A stretch of DNA of 7,348 bases. It comes from DATEPR01 sp036503065. Lineage in GTDB: Bacteria > Actinomycetota > Actinomycetes > Mycobacteriales > Pseudonocardiaceae. Positions 1-6,191 of the stretch are shown here, piece after piece. A program made the position numbers and the translations under genes. The notes below the pieces were generated by a model. That model saw nothing but the letters and a program-made list of their open reading frames with translations, ran no database searches and was not told the DNA's origin. The first letter of the stretch is position 1. Each line of letters opens with the position of its first letter. The stretch spans positions 1-7,348 of the forward strand of contig DASXXM010000644.1 of NCBI GenBank assembly GCA_036503065.1, written 5' to 3'.

Positions 1-1
1 T

Positions 2-1378
2 CTGCTGAAGGACGACCAGAACCGGATCGCGGGCGCCTTCGCCTACTGGCGCGAGTCGGGCCGGTTCGTGCTGTTCGAGGCGCCTGCCGTGATCCTGGCG
101 ACCGGCGGCATCGGCAAGTCGTTCAAGGTCACGTCGAACTCCTGGGAGTACACCGGCGACGGCCACGCGCTGGCACTGCGCGCGGGCAGCCGGCTGATCA
201 ACATGGAGTTCGTGCAGTTCCACCCGACCGGTATGGTCTGGCCGCCCAGCGTGAAGGGCATCCTCGTCACCGAGGGCGTGCGCGGCGACGGGGGAGTGCT
301 GCGCAACTCCGAGGGCAAGCGGTTCATGTTCGAGTACGTCCCGGACGTGTTCAAGGGCCAGTACGCGGAGACCGAGGAAGAGGCCGACCGCTGGTACACC
401 GACCCGGACAACAACCGCCGCACGCCGGACCTGCTGCCGCGCGACGAGGTCGCCAGGGCGATCAACTCCGAGGTCAAGGAGGGCCGGGGATCACCGCACG
501 GCGGCGTGTTCCTGGACATCTCCAGCCGCATGCCGGCCGAGGAGATCAAGCGCAGGCTGCCCTCGATGTACCACCAGTTCAAGGAACTGGCCGATGTGGA
601 CATCACCGCCGAGGCGATGGAGGTCGGCCCGACCTGTCACTACGTGATGGGCGGCGTCGAGGTCGACCCGGACACCGAGGCCGCGACCGGCGACGTGTCC
701 GGCCTGTTCGCGGCCGGTGAGGTGGCCGGCGGCATGCACGGTTCCAACCGCCTGGGCGGCAACTCACTGTCCGACCTGCTGGTGTTCGGCCGCCGGGCCG
801 GTGCCGGCGCGGCCGAGTACGTGGCAGGCCTGACGACCCGGCCCACGGTGACCGACGCCGATGTGGACGCGGCGGCCAGGTCGGCCGTGACCCCGTTCGA
901 CGGCGACGCGGACGCCCAGGAGAACCCCTACACGGTCCACAACGACCTCCAGCAGATGATGAACAACCTGGTCGGCATCATCCGCCGCGAGGGTGAGGTG
1001 GCCCAGGCCATCGAGCGCCTCCAGGAACTCAAGACACGCGCCGCGAAGGTCGTGGTCGAGGGCCACCGGCAGTTCAACCCCGGCTGGCACCTGGCGATCG
1101 ACCTGCGCAACATGCTGCTGGTCAGCGAGTGCGTGGCCAAGGCGGCCCTGGAACGCACCGAGAGCCGCGGCGGCCACACCCGCGAGGACCACCCGCGGAT
1201 GGAGCCGACCTGGCGCAAGCAGTTGCTGGTGTGTATCGCGGAGGGCGACGGCATCCGGCTGGCGCACCAGGACCAGATCCCGATGCGGGAGGATCTGCTG
1301 GCGCTGTTCGAGTACGACGAACTGCAGAAGTACTACACGCCCGATGAGCTCGCCGGGTACCAGGGAAAGAAGGGCTGA
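2..1378 (+). CDS. sdhA: Succinate dehydrogenase / fumarate reductase flavoprotein subunit, 5'-truncated by the window edge
   Basis: Catalytic flavoprotein of respiratory complex II, oxidising succinate to fumarate at the inner face of the membrane and passing electrons through FAD to SdhB. The frame is open from base 2, so the 458 residues seen are the C-terminal part of a protein usually near 640 aa; the N-terminal dinucleotide-binding motif and the flavin-linked His lie outside. Seen here: the ATGGIG FAD-domain motif; HPTG with its substrate-site His at 221-223; the Arg of RDEVARAI (440-442), matching the proton-shuttle Arg of the family; the His of CHYVMGG (638-640); and the Arg of GSNRLGGNSL (749-751). 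The C-terminal helical domain carries RTESRGGHTREDHP, typical of the family. sdhB starts 1 nt after the stop, so the two are one operon; a membrane-anchor gene would be expected upstream. It resembles the Sdh1-type enzyme of mycobacteria (from memory). Confidence 0.97.
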   Translation: MLKDDQNRIAGAFAYWRESGRFVLFEAPAVILATGGIGKSFKVTSNSWEYTGDGHALALRAGSRLINMEFVQFHPTGMVWPPSVKGILVTEGVRGDGGVLRNSEGKRFMFEYVPDVFKGQYAETEEEADRWYTDPDNNRRTPDLLPRDEVARAINSEVKEGRGSPHGGVFLDISSRMPAEEIKRRLPSMYHQFKELADVDITAEAMEVGPTCHYVMGGVEVDPDTEAATGDVSGLFAAGEVAGGMHGSNRLGGNSLSDLLVFGRRAGAGAAEYVAGLTTRPTVTDADVDAAARSAVTPFDGDADAQENPYTVHNDLQQMMNNLVGIIRREGEVAQAIERLQELKTRAAKVVVEGHRQFNPGWHLAIDLRNMLLVSECVAKAALERTESRGGHTREDHPRMEPTWRKQLLVCIAEGDGIRLAHQDQIPMREDLLALFEYDELQKYYTPDELAGYQGKKG

Positions 1379-1379
1379 C

Positions 1380-2120
1380 ATGGCCTACCAGGGGAACTTC
1401 CGGGTGTGGCGCGGCGACGCGGACAAGGGCGACCTGCAGGACTTCACCGTCGAGGTGAACGAGGGCGAGGTCGTGCTCGACGTCATCCACCGGCTGCAGG
1501 CCACCCAGACGCCGGACCTCGCGGTGCGCTGGAACTGCAAGGCGGGCAAGTGCGGGTCCTGTTCGGCCGAGATCAACGGCCGCCCCCGCCTGATGTGCAT
1601 GACCAGGATGTCCGTTTTCGCCGAGGACGAGACCGTGACGGTGACGCCGATGCGCACCTTCCCGGTGATCCGCGACCTGGTCACCGACGTGTCGTACAAC
1701 TACAAGAAGGCCCGCGAGATCCCGTCCTTCGAACCGCCCAAGGATCTCGAGCCCGGCGAGTACCGGATGCAACAGGTCGACGTCGAGCGCTCGCAGGAGT
1801 TCCGCAAGTGCATCGAGTGCTTCCTGTGCAACAACACGTGCCACGTCCTGCGCGACCACGAGGAGAACAAGGAGTCCTTCGCCGGGCCCCGTTTCCTCAT
1901 GCGCATCGCCGAACTGGAGATGCACCCGCTGGACACGGCCGACCGCGTCCCGGCCGCACAGGCCGAGCACGGGTTGGGCTTCTGCAACATCACGAAGTGC
2001 TGCACCGAGGTCTGCCCGGAGGGCATTCACATTACGGACAACGCGCTCATTCCGATGAAGGAACGGGTCGTCGACCGCAAATACGACCCGCTGACCATCC
2101 TGTTCCGACGCAAAAAGTAG
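1380..2120 (+). CDS. sdhB: Succinate dehydrogenase / fumarate reductase iron-sulfur subunit
   Basis: Electron-transfer subunit of complex II, 246 aa, carrying electrons from SdhA FAD to the membrane quinone site through three clusters. The N-terminal ferredoxin domain has the [2Fe-2S] cysteines C53, C58, C61 and C73 (CKAGKCGSC...C). The C-terminal domain has CIECFLCNNTC (C144, C147, C150, C154) and CNITKCCTEVCP (C202, C207, C208, C212). By alignment in my head with E. coli SdhB, C144/C147/C150/C212 bind [4Fe-4S] and C154/C202/C208 bind [3Fe-4S]; C207 is extra, and I recall it in related actinobacterial proteins, so I do not treat it as odd. The ATG follows the sdhA stop by 1 nt, with GAAGGG about 5 nt upstream as ribosome binding site, so translation is probably coupled. 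Length is normal for the family. Confidence 0.97.
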   Translation: MAYQGNFRVWRGDADKGDLQDFTVEVNEGEVVLDVIHRLQATQTPDLAVRWNCKAGKCGSCSAEINGRPRLMCMTRMSVFAEDETVTVTPMRTFPVIRDLVTDVSYNYKKAREIPSFEPPKDLEPGEYRMQQVDVERSQEFRKCIECFLCNNTCHVLRDHEENKESFAGPRFLMRIAELEMHPLDTADRVPAAQAEHGLGFCNITKCCTEVCPEGIHITDNALIPMKERVVDRKYDPLTILFRRKK

Positions 2121-2144
2121 ACAAAACCTGCATGACGGTACTTT
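2118..2144 (+). promoter_or_regulatory. Tentative promoter for the response regulator-kinase operon
   Basis: TAGACA (2118-2123, one mismatch to TTGACA) is followed after 15 nt by TACTTT (2139-2144), which fits the TANNNT -10 pattern of actinobacterial sigma-70 promoters. The spacer is shorter than the usual 17-18 nt and the -35 overlaps the sdhB stop codon. The rest of the 108-bp gap (to 2228) shows only GATCGTG repeated at 2164 and 2202 and the ribosome binding site of the next gene. Weak evidence; the two operons could also be read through. Confidence 0.22.
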
Positions 2145-2159
2145 GCCCGGGCCACCGTC
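2134..2159 (+). terminator. Weak stem-loop downstream of sdhB, possible 3' end
   Basis: GACGGT (2134-2139) pairs perfectly with ACCGTC (2154-2159) around a 14-nt loop that itself contains the self-complementary GCCCGGGC. It begins 13 nt after the sdhB stop. There is no following T tract, so it is not a classical intrinsic terminator, although actinobacterial terminators often lack one. It overlaps the promoter-like hexamers noted separately, so at most one reading is likely to matter. Confidence 0.3.
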
Positions 2160-2228
2160 GCTGATCGTGCGCCAAGCTGGTGGGGGTTGGCCGCGAACGG
2201 CGATCGTGGTACTGGGAGGGACGGACAC

Positions 2229-2918
2229 GTGCGGGTGTTACTGGTCGAGGACGATGACCAGGTGGTCGAGGCGCTGGTACCGGCGTTGAACCGGCGCGGT
2301 ATCACGGTGGACCGGCTCGCCGAGGGCAAACACGTGCTCGACCGGCTGGCCGGGATGGACGTCGTGCTGCTCGACCTGCGGCTGCCGGACATGGACGGGG
2401 TCGCCCTGTGCCGGCGGATCAGGGCCATCAGCGACGTGCCGATCATGATCGTGTCCGCGGCCGGCGACGTGTCCGACCGGATACTCGGCTTACATGCCGG
2501 CGCGGACGACTACATCGTCAAGCCCTTCGACGAGGGCGAACTGGTGGCCCGCATCTACGCCGTGCTCCGACGCGGCGGCGGCGCGCACCCGCCGGTCGGC
2601 ACCACCGGCGAGACGATCGCCGTCGGCGACGTCGAGATCCACCTGAGCCGACACCAGGTCGCCATCGCAGGCGAACCGATACCGTTGCCCCGCAGGCAGT
2701 TCCAGCTGCTCGCCCTGGTCGCCCAGGCGGGCGGCGCCGTGTGCACGAGGGAGCGGATCATGGTCGAGGTCTGGCAGCACTACGTCAAGGGGCAGGAAGC
2801 GGAACTCGACGACCACGTCCGGCAGATCCGGACCGCGCTCGGCCGCCCGTGGGTGATCGACACCGTCTACGACGTCGGCTACCGGCTCGGCCGCCCGCCG
2901 GCCAAACCGGCCCGCTGA
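2229..2918 (+). CDS. OmpR/PhoB-family response regulator
   Basis: DNA-binding output protein of a two-component system, 229 aa, cytoplasmic. Residues 1-115 are a receiver domain: acidic pocket E7-D8-D9, phospho-acceptor D49 in VVLLDLRLPDMDG, the Thr/Ser switch as S76, Y95, and the invariant K98 in IVKPF. Residues about 125-222 are a winged-helix effector domain (PRRQFQLLALVAQAGG, TRERIMVEVW, DDHVRQIRTALG, and the wing IDTVYDVGYRL). I chose GTG at 2229 because GGGAGGG (2214-2220) lies 8 nt upstream and the protein then begins with the usual VRVLLVEDD; an in-frame ATG at 2187 would add 14 residues without homology to receivers. The partner kinase begins 12 nt after the stop in the same frame. 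The target genes cannot be told from the window. Confidence 0.95.
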   Translation: MRVLLVEDDDQVVEALVPALNRRGITVDRLAEGKHVLDRLAGMDVVLLDLRLPDMDGVALCRRIRAISDVPIMIVSAAGDVSDRILGLHAGADDYIVKPFDEGELVARIYAVLRRGGGAHPPVGTTGETIAVGDVEIHLSRHQVAIAGEPIPLPRRQFQLLALVAQAGGAVCTRERIMVEVWQHYVKGQEAELDDHVRQIRTALGRPWVIDTVYDVGYRLGRPPAKPAR

Positions 2919-2930
2919 GAACGGCCCGCA

Positions 2931-4331
2931 GTGCGCACCCGGTTGCTGGTCATCGTCATCTCGCTGGTCGTGGTCGTCGTGATCGGCCTCGGCGCGCCAC
3001 TCGCGGTGAGCGTGGCCAGCAGTGACGGCCAGACCCTGTTCCTGGACCGGCTCACCGACACCGACCGGTTCGCCTCCATGGCCCAGCATCCACTGTCGGT
3101 GCACGACTTCAACTCGTTGAACCAGGCACTGATCCGCTACGAGCGGGTCTACGGCATCCGCGCCGCGATACTGGACCCCAGCGAGAAGGTTCAGGCTCAT
3201 TCGACCACCCGGATCGATCTGACCGATCCGAACGTGCGCGACGCGATGCGACAGGCGTCGGCAGGCCGGTCCGCGCCGGGCCCGTCGACGCTGTACCCGT
3301 GGCGGACGGCGCCGATGGTGGTCGCGGAGCCGGTGCTGCTGGACGGGGAGCAACTCGGCGTCGCCATCACCGTGTCCAGCACCCAGCACGCACGAGATCA
3401 GGTCCTTGCCTGGTGGGGCGGGCTGGCCGGTGGTGCGATCGTGGTCATCGCGCTGGCGGTGCTGGCCATCGCGCTGCCGGTGGTGCGCTGGATGCTGCGG
3501 CCGGTGCACCGGCTCGACCAAGCGACCTCGACCATCAGCAGGGCGGTGGCCAAGGGCGAGTCGGTGGACCCGGTCGGCGTGGGCGGCGGCCCGCCGGAGC
3601 TGCGCAGGCTGTCCAGGTCGTTCGACCAGTTGGCCGCCACGGTCAGCGACACGCTCGCCGCACAGCGCGCGTTCGTCGCGGACGCATCGCACCAGCTCCG
3701 CAACCCGCTGACCGCGTTGCGGCTGCGCCTGAGCAGCCTGTCGGGCCATCTGACTCCGGAGGCCGAGCCGCTCCAGGTCGCCGCCATCGCCGACGTGGAC
3801 CGCCTCAACCGCATCGTGGGCGAACTGCTGGCGATGGCCAAGGCCGAGTCGGGCACCGACGATCCGGCAGAAGTCGACGTCGACCGGGTGGTCACCCAGT
3901 GGGTGGCCACCTACCAGGCGCAGGCCGAGCCCAGGAACGTGTCCCTGGTGCTGGCCGGCGAGCCGGGCGGGCGTGCGCGGGTGCAGCCAAAGGGGCTGGA
4001 GAAGATTCTGGACGTGCTGTTGGAGAACGCGCTGAAGTTCACCGGCGACGGCACGCTGGTCGTGGTCGAGGTACGCCGGGCGGACGGCGTGGTGTCGGTG
4101 TCGGTGCGGGACCACGGGCCCGGCCTGAAGCCCGACGAGCTGGCCAAGGCGACGGATCGGTTCTGGCGCAGCCGGGAACACCAGAACGTGCCTGGCACGG
4201 GCCTCGGCCTGGCCATCGTGAAGCAGTACGTGGATCGGGTGGACGGCAAGGTCATGTTGACCACACCGGAGGACGGCGGCGGCGGGCTGCACGTCCGGAT
4301 CGAGCTGCCCGCCGTGCCCACGAACGTCTAG
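2931..4331 (+). CDS. Sensor histidine kinase with two TM segments and HAMP domain
   Basis: Membrane histidine kinase of 466 aa, cognate to the response regulator just upstream. Order: TM1 about 5-28, extracytoplasmic sensor region about 30-158 with no domain I can name, TM2 about 161-188, HAMP about 187-242 (LRPVHRLDQAT), DHp domain with phospho-accepting H254 in ASHQLRNPLTAL, then the HATPase_c domain: N box with N366 (LLENALKF), G1 box DHGPGL (394-399), F box around DRFWRS, G2 box GTGLGLAIVKQ (422-432). All catalytic boxes look intact. GTG 2931 is the first possible start after the in-frame stop of the regulator gene; it has no strong ribosome binding site, so reinitiation or coupling is likely. 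The stop TAG shares CTAG with the stop of the opposing DUF397 gene. The 130-residue outer domain would be the ligand or partner contact; a nearby TAXI lipoprotein is a candidate. Confidence 0.95.
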   Translation: MRTRLLVIVISLVVVVVIGLGAPLAVSVASSDGQTLFLDRLTDTDRFASMAQHPLSVHDFNSLNQALIRYERVYGIRAAILDPSEKVQAHSTTRIDLTDPNVRDAMRQASAGRSAPGPSTLYPWRTAPMVVAEPVLLDGEQLGVAITVSSTQHARDQVLAWWGGLAGGAIVVIALAVLAIALPVVRWMLRPVHRLDQATSTISRAVAKGESVDPVGVGGGPPELRRLSRSFDQLAATVSDTLAAQRAFVADASHQLRNPLTALRLRLSSLSGHLTPEAEPLQVAAIADVDRLNRIVGELLAMAKAESGTDDPAEVDVDRVVTQWVATYQAQAEPRNVSLVLAGEPGGRARVQPKGLEKILDVLLENALKFTGDGTLVVVEVRRADGVVSVSVRDHGPGLKPDELAKATDRFWRSREHQNVPGTGLGLAIVKQYVDRVDGKVMLTTPEDGGGGLHVRIELPAVPTNV

Positions 4332-4498
4332 CGGATCTGACCTAACTTGACCGCGACCACGAGTGCGTCGACATCCACGCTCAGCACGGGGCCAGCCGGG
4401 TTCTTGCTGTCCCGCACCGCATCGAGCGCCAACTCAACGCAGTTGCCCGTTGCGCCCTCGCCGCTGTAGCTCGACTTCCGCCAGGTCACACCGCTCAT
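4328..4498 (-). CDS. DUF397 small protein, partner of the upstream XRE regulator
   Basis: A 56-aa protein of the DUF397 family (PF04149). The signature is clear: WRKSSYSG near the N-terminus, then GNCVELA, then VRDSKNP and GPVLSV, and a C-terminal stretch where the family usually has a short helix. A longer in-frame start (4537) would run into the upstream gene; ATG 4498 gives the family's normal MSGVTWRKSS start and has GGGAG at 4510-4506, 7 nt upstream. It begins 4 nt after the XRE stop, so the two are co-transcribed. In Streptomyces, DUF397 proteins encoded beside XRE/DUF5753 regulators behave as toxin-like partners (Scr2 of the Scr1/Scr2 pair, from memory) or modulators, as near whiJ; which applies here is unknown. 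Its stop TAG overlaps the stop of the convergent kinase gene by 4 bp. Confidence 0.92.
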   Translation of the reverse strand: MSGVTWRKSSYSGEGATGNCVELALDAVRDSKNPAGPVLSVDVDALVVAVKLGQIR

Positions 4499-4502
4499 CA
4501 GC

Positions 4503-5360
4503 TCACTCCCGTTCGTGCTCCTTCCCGATAGTAGCAACCAGCTTCATTGATGCAGCAAGATCCAACGCAGCGTTCCCGAGCCTGGCGGCATGGCTTCGGA
4601 AGATTTCGATCTTCTGATCATCCTCGATGTAGACGCAGGATTCCTTGTTCTCCAAATAGACGACGGATTTGTTCTGGGCGAAATTCAGCACATAGAAGGA
4701 AGAATTAAACGCGATATTCCCGCTGAGTTCGGCAGGTACCACCCATAGCCGCACGTTCGGGCGCTCAGCGAACTCCAGCAAGGCCTGTAGCTGCCGAGCC
4801 ATCACCGCATGGCTGCCCATGATGCGACGTAGGACCCACTCATCCAGGATCAGGTCGACCTTTGGCGATTTTCTCTTGGTCAGGGTGTCCTTCCTCAACC
4901 TCCGCGTCTCGAGCCGCGACTCGGCTTCCTCGGGCGGCACACCTGCACCCTCCATTAGCGCACGTGTGTAGTCGGCGGTCTGGGCCAGACCTGGAATCAG
5001 CACATTCTCGGCATCGACAAGTGAGGTGGCCTCCTGTTCCAAGCGCGGGAGAGTGTCCGTGGTGGGCGCGTCGAGCGACCAGCGGCCGGGCGAGTCCTGG
5101 CGTTGTGCCAAGCGGAGGAGTTGTCGGCGCTCCTGGCTGTACACCCCGTAGATCACCAGCAAGGAGGCCAGGTCCGCGTCAGATATGTGCTGTTGGCCGT
5201 TCTCCATCCTCGACAACTTCGACTGCTGCCACCTGAGTTGCTGGCATACGACCTCCAGGCTCAGGTCGCGGCCGTTGCGTATGTGCTTCAACTCCCAGCC
5301 CAACCCGCTCCGAACAACGTTCACCAGCTTCTCCGCACCCACGCGTCCTCCCGAACTCAT
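4503..5360 (-). CDS. XRE-family transcriptional regulator with DUF5753 domain (Scr1/WhiJ-like)
   Basis: A 285-aa regulator. Residues about 20-76 are an XRE helix-turn-helix (HTH_31 type), with recognition-helix region RWQQSKLSRMENGQ and ISDADLASLLVIYGV after it. Residues about 105-275 match DUF5753: the conserved ENVLIPGLAQTADYTRAL, a charged linker ETRRLRKD, LLEFAERPNVRLWVVP, and VVYLENKESCVYIEDD near the end. Such proteins are antitoxin-like or developmental regulators in actinobacteria and are paired with a DUF397 gene, as here. I prefer ATG 5360, which gives the usual family length; GTG 5411 would add 17 residues including a CxxC, 15 nt after the sir2 stop. Neither has a convincing ribosome binding site. 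The 3' third is markedly AT-richer than the neighbours (about 51% GC by hand count over 4501-4740), suggesting later acquisition. Confidence 0.9.
   Translation of the reverse strand: MSSGGRVGAEKLVNVVRSGLGWELKHIRNGRDLSLEVVCQQLRWQQSKLSRMENGQQHISDADLASLLVIYGVYSQERRQLLRLAQRQDSPGRWSLDAPTTDTLPRLEQEATSLVDAENVLIPGLAQTADYTRALMEGAGVPPEEAESRLETRRLRKDTLTKRKSPKVDLILDEWVLRRIMGSHAVMARQLQALLEFAERPNVRLWVVPAELSGNIAFNSSFYVLNFAQNKSVVYLENKESCVYIEDDQKIEIFRSHAARLGNAALDLAASMKLVATIGKEHERE
5312..5322 (+). repeat. GAAC-N3-GTTC dyad, copy inside the XRE gene
   Basis: GAACAACGTTC is an 11-bp imperfect palindrome with 4-bp arms. It lies in the first codons of the XRE gene (codons about 13-16 from ATG 5360) and is the exact reverse complement of the sequence at 5418-5428 just upstream of the gene. 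A paired arrangement flanking the start would suit autorepression. It also encodes residues N-V-V, so coincidence is possible. Confidence 0.4.
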
Positions 5361-5417
5361 CTGAGCATTGCAAGAACGACAATCCCAGATGTCGGCGAAG
5401 AACGCATTCACCCGATC

Positions 5418-5443
5418 GAACGTTGTTCAATTCGCATAATTGA
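5418..5443. promoter_or_regulatory. Two overlapping dyads upstream of the XRE gene, candidate operator
   Basis: Two inverted repeats sit end to end. GAACGTTGTTC (5418-5428; with its flanks the imperfect dyad TTGAAC-N3-GTTCGA on the minus strand) overlaps by 2 bp the perfect dyad TCAATT-CGCAT-AATTGA (5427-5443). They lie 58-83 bp before ATG 5360 and cover the sir2 stop codon. The second is AT-rich, unlike the surroundings. A binding site for the XRE protein itself is the simplest reading; a 3' hairpin of the sir2 transcript is an alternative, though its A-T stem would be weak. I found no convincing -10/-35 pair here. Confidence 0.42.
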
Positions 5444-6191
5444 GCACCGCCGGCAGCACCTCGCTGATCGGATCGCGCAGGAGGACTTCGGCGAACTGAT
5501 CGTAGGGCGTATCGGACGCGTTGCACACAATCACCGTCGCACCGGCCCGTGCCGCGAGCCCGACCAGTCCGGCCGCCGGATGCACGCTCAGCGAACTGCC
5601 GATGGCAAACAGCAGATTGGCATCCGTCGCGATCCGGCGCGCGTTGGCCAGTACGGCGGGATCGAGAGCCTGGCCGAACGAGATCGTCGCCGATTTGAGG
5701 ATGCCGCCACAGTTCAGACACGGCGGATCGGTCTCGCCGCCCGCGACCCTGGCCAGGGCCACGTCCATGTCGCCGGTGTCGCCGCAGTCCAGACACATCG
5801 TGCCGAAGATCGAACCGTGCAGCTCGACCACCAGCTCGGGGCTGGAGCCGGCTTTCTGGTGCAGGCCGTCGATGTTCTGGGTGAGGATGCCGGTCAGCCG
5901 GCCGGTGCGTTCGAAGTCGGCCAGGGCTCGGTGGCCCGCGTTGGGCCGGGCTGCCCAGGCCGCGTGGGTGGCGCGCGCCCGCCAGGACTGTTCGCGGAGT
6001 TCCTTGCTGCGCACGTACTCCCGCAGGTCGGACAGGCGTTCGGCTTTGGGATCCTTGGTCCAGACCCCGTTGGGCCCGCGGAAGTCGGGAATACCGGAGT
6101 CGGTCGAGATGCCGGCTCCGGTGAGCACGGCAACCCGGCCGGCTGCCGCGATCAGGGCTCGTGCCCGTGCTGGTTCGTCCATCCCTGTCAC
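5427..6191 (-). CDS. Sir2-family NAD-dependent protein deacylase (sirtuin)
   Basis: A 254-aa cytoplasmic sirtuin, removing acyl groups from lysines with consumption of NAD to give nicotinamide and O-acyl-ADP-ribose. The Rossmann fold motifs are complete: GAGIS (25-29), GIPDFRG (33-39), TQNIDGLH (104-111), catalytic H125 in ELHGS, the zinc module C133-x2-C136 and C158-x2-C161, KSATISFGQ (166-174), and GSSLSVHPAAGL (198-209), followed by CNASDTPYD. I see no Tyr/Arg pair of the CobB/SIRT5 desuccinylase kind after GAGIS, so ordinary deacetylation is the better guess. GTG 6191 overlaps the stop of the TAXI gene as GTGA, implying translational coupling; ATG 6182 is an alternative start 3 codons in. 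Substrates are unknown; acyl-CoA synthetases are classical bacterial sirtuin targets. Symbol left empty because cobB/npdA is not certain. Confidence 0.94.
   Translation of the reverse strand: MTGMDEPARARALIAAAGRVAVLTGAGISTDSGIPDFRGPNGVWTKDPKAERLSDLREYVRSKELREQSWRARATHAAWAARPNAGHRALADFERTGRLTGILTQNIDGLHQKAGSSPELVVELHGSIFGTMCLDCGDTGDMDVALARVAGGETDPPCLNCGGILKSATISFGQALDPAVLANARRIATDANLLFAIGSSLSVHPAAGLVGLAARAGATVIVCNASDTPYDQFAEVLLRDPISEVLPAVLNYAN

Noticed and set aside
993..1379. 5' extension of the sdhB frame into sdhA
   Set aside because: The reading there is Arg/Trp/Cys-rich nonsense; the real start is ATG 1380 with a ribosome binding site and the normal N-terminus.
2019..2021. Extra Cys (C207) beside the cluster ligand in SdhB as a possible novelty
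   Set aside because: I recall the same CC doublet in actinobacterial homologues, and all expected cluster ligands are present.
1122..2228. A 368-codon minus-strand frame opposite sdhB
   Set aside because: Antisense shadow of sdhB; low-complexity His/Val/Arg composition and no family match.
2490..4292. A 600-codon open frame on the minus strand opposite the response regulator and kinase
   Set aside because: It mirrors two complete, motif-rich genes, has a His/Arg/Gln-rich composition typical of antisense frames in high-GC DNA, and shows no recognisable domain.
4332..4500. Search for a bidirectional terminator between the kinase and DUF397 genes
   Set aside because: No stem-loop with a T tract is visible; the stops overlap, leaving no intergenic space.
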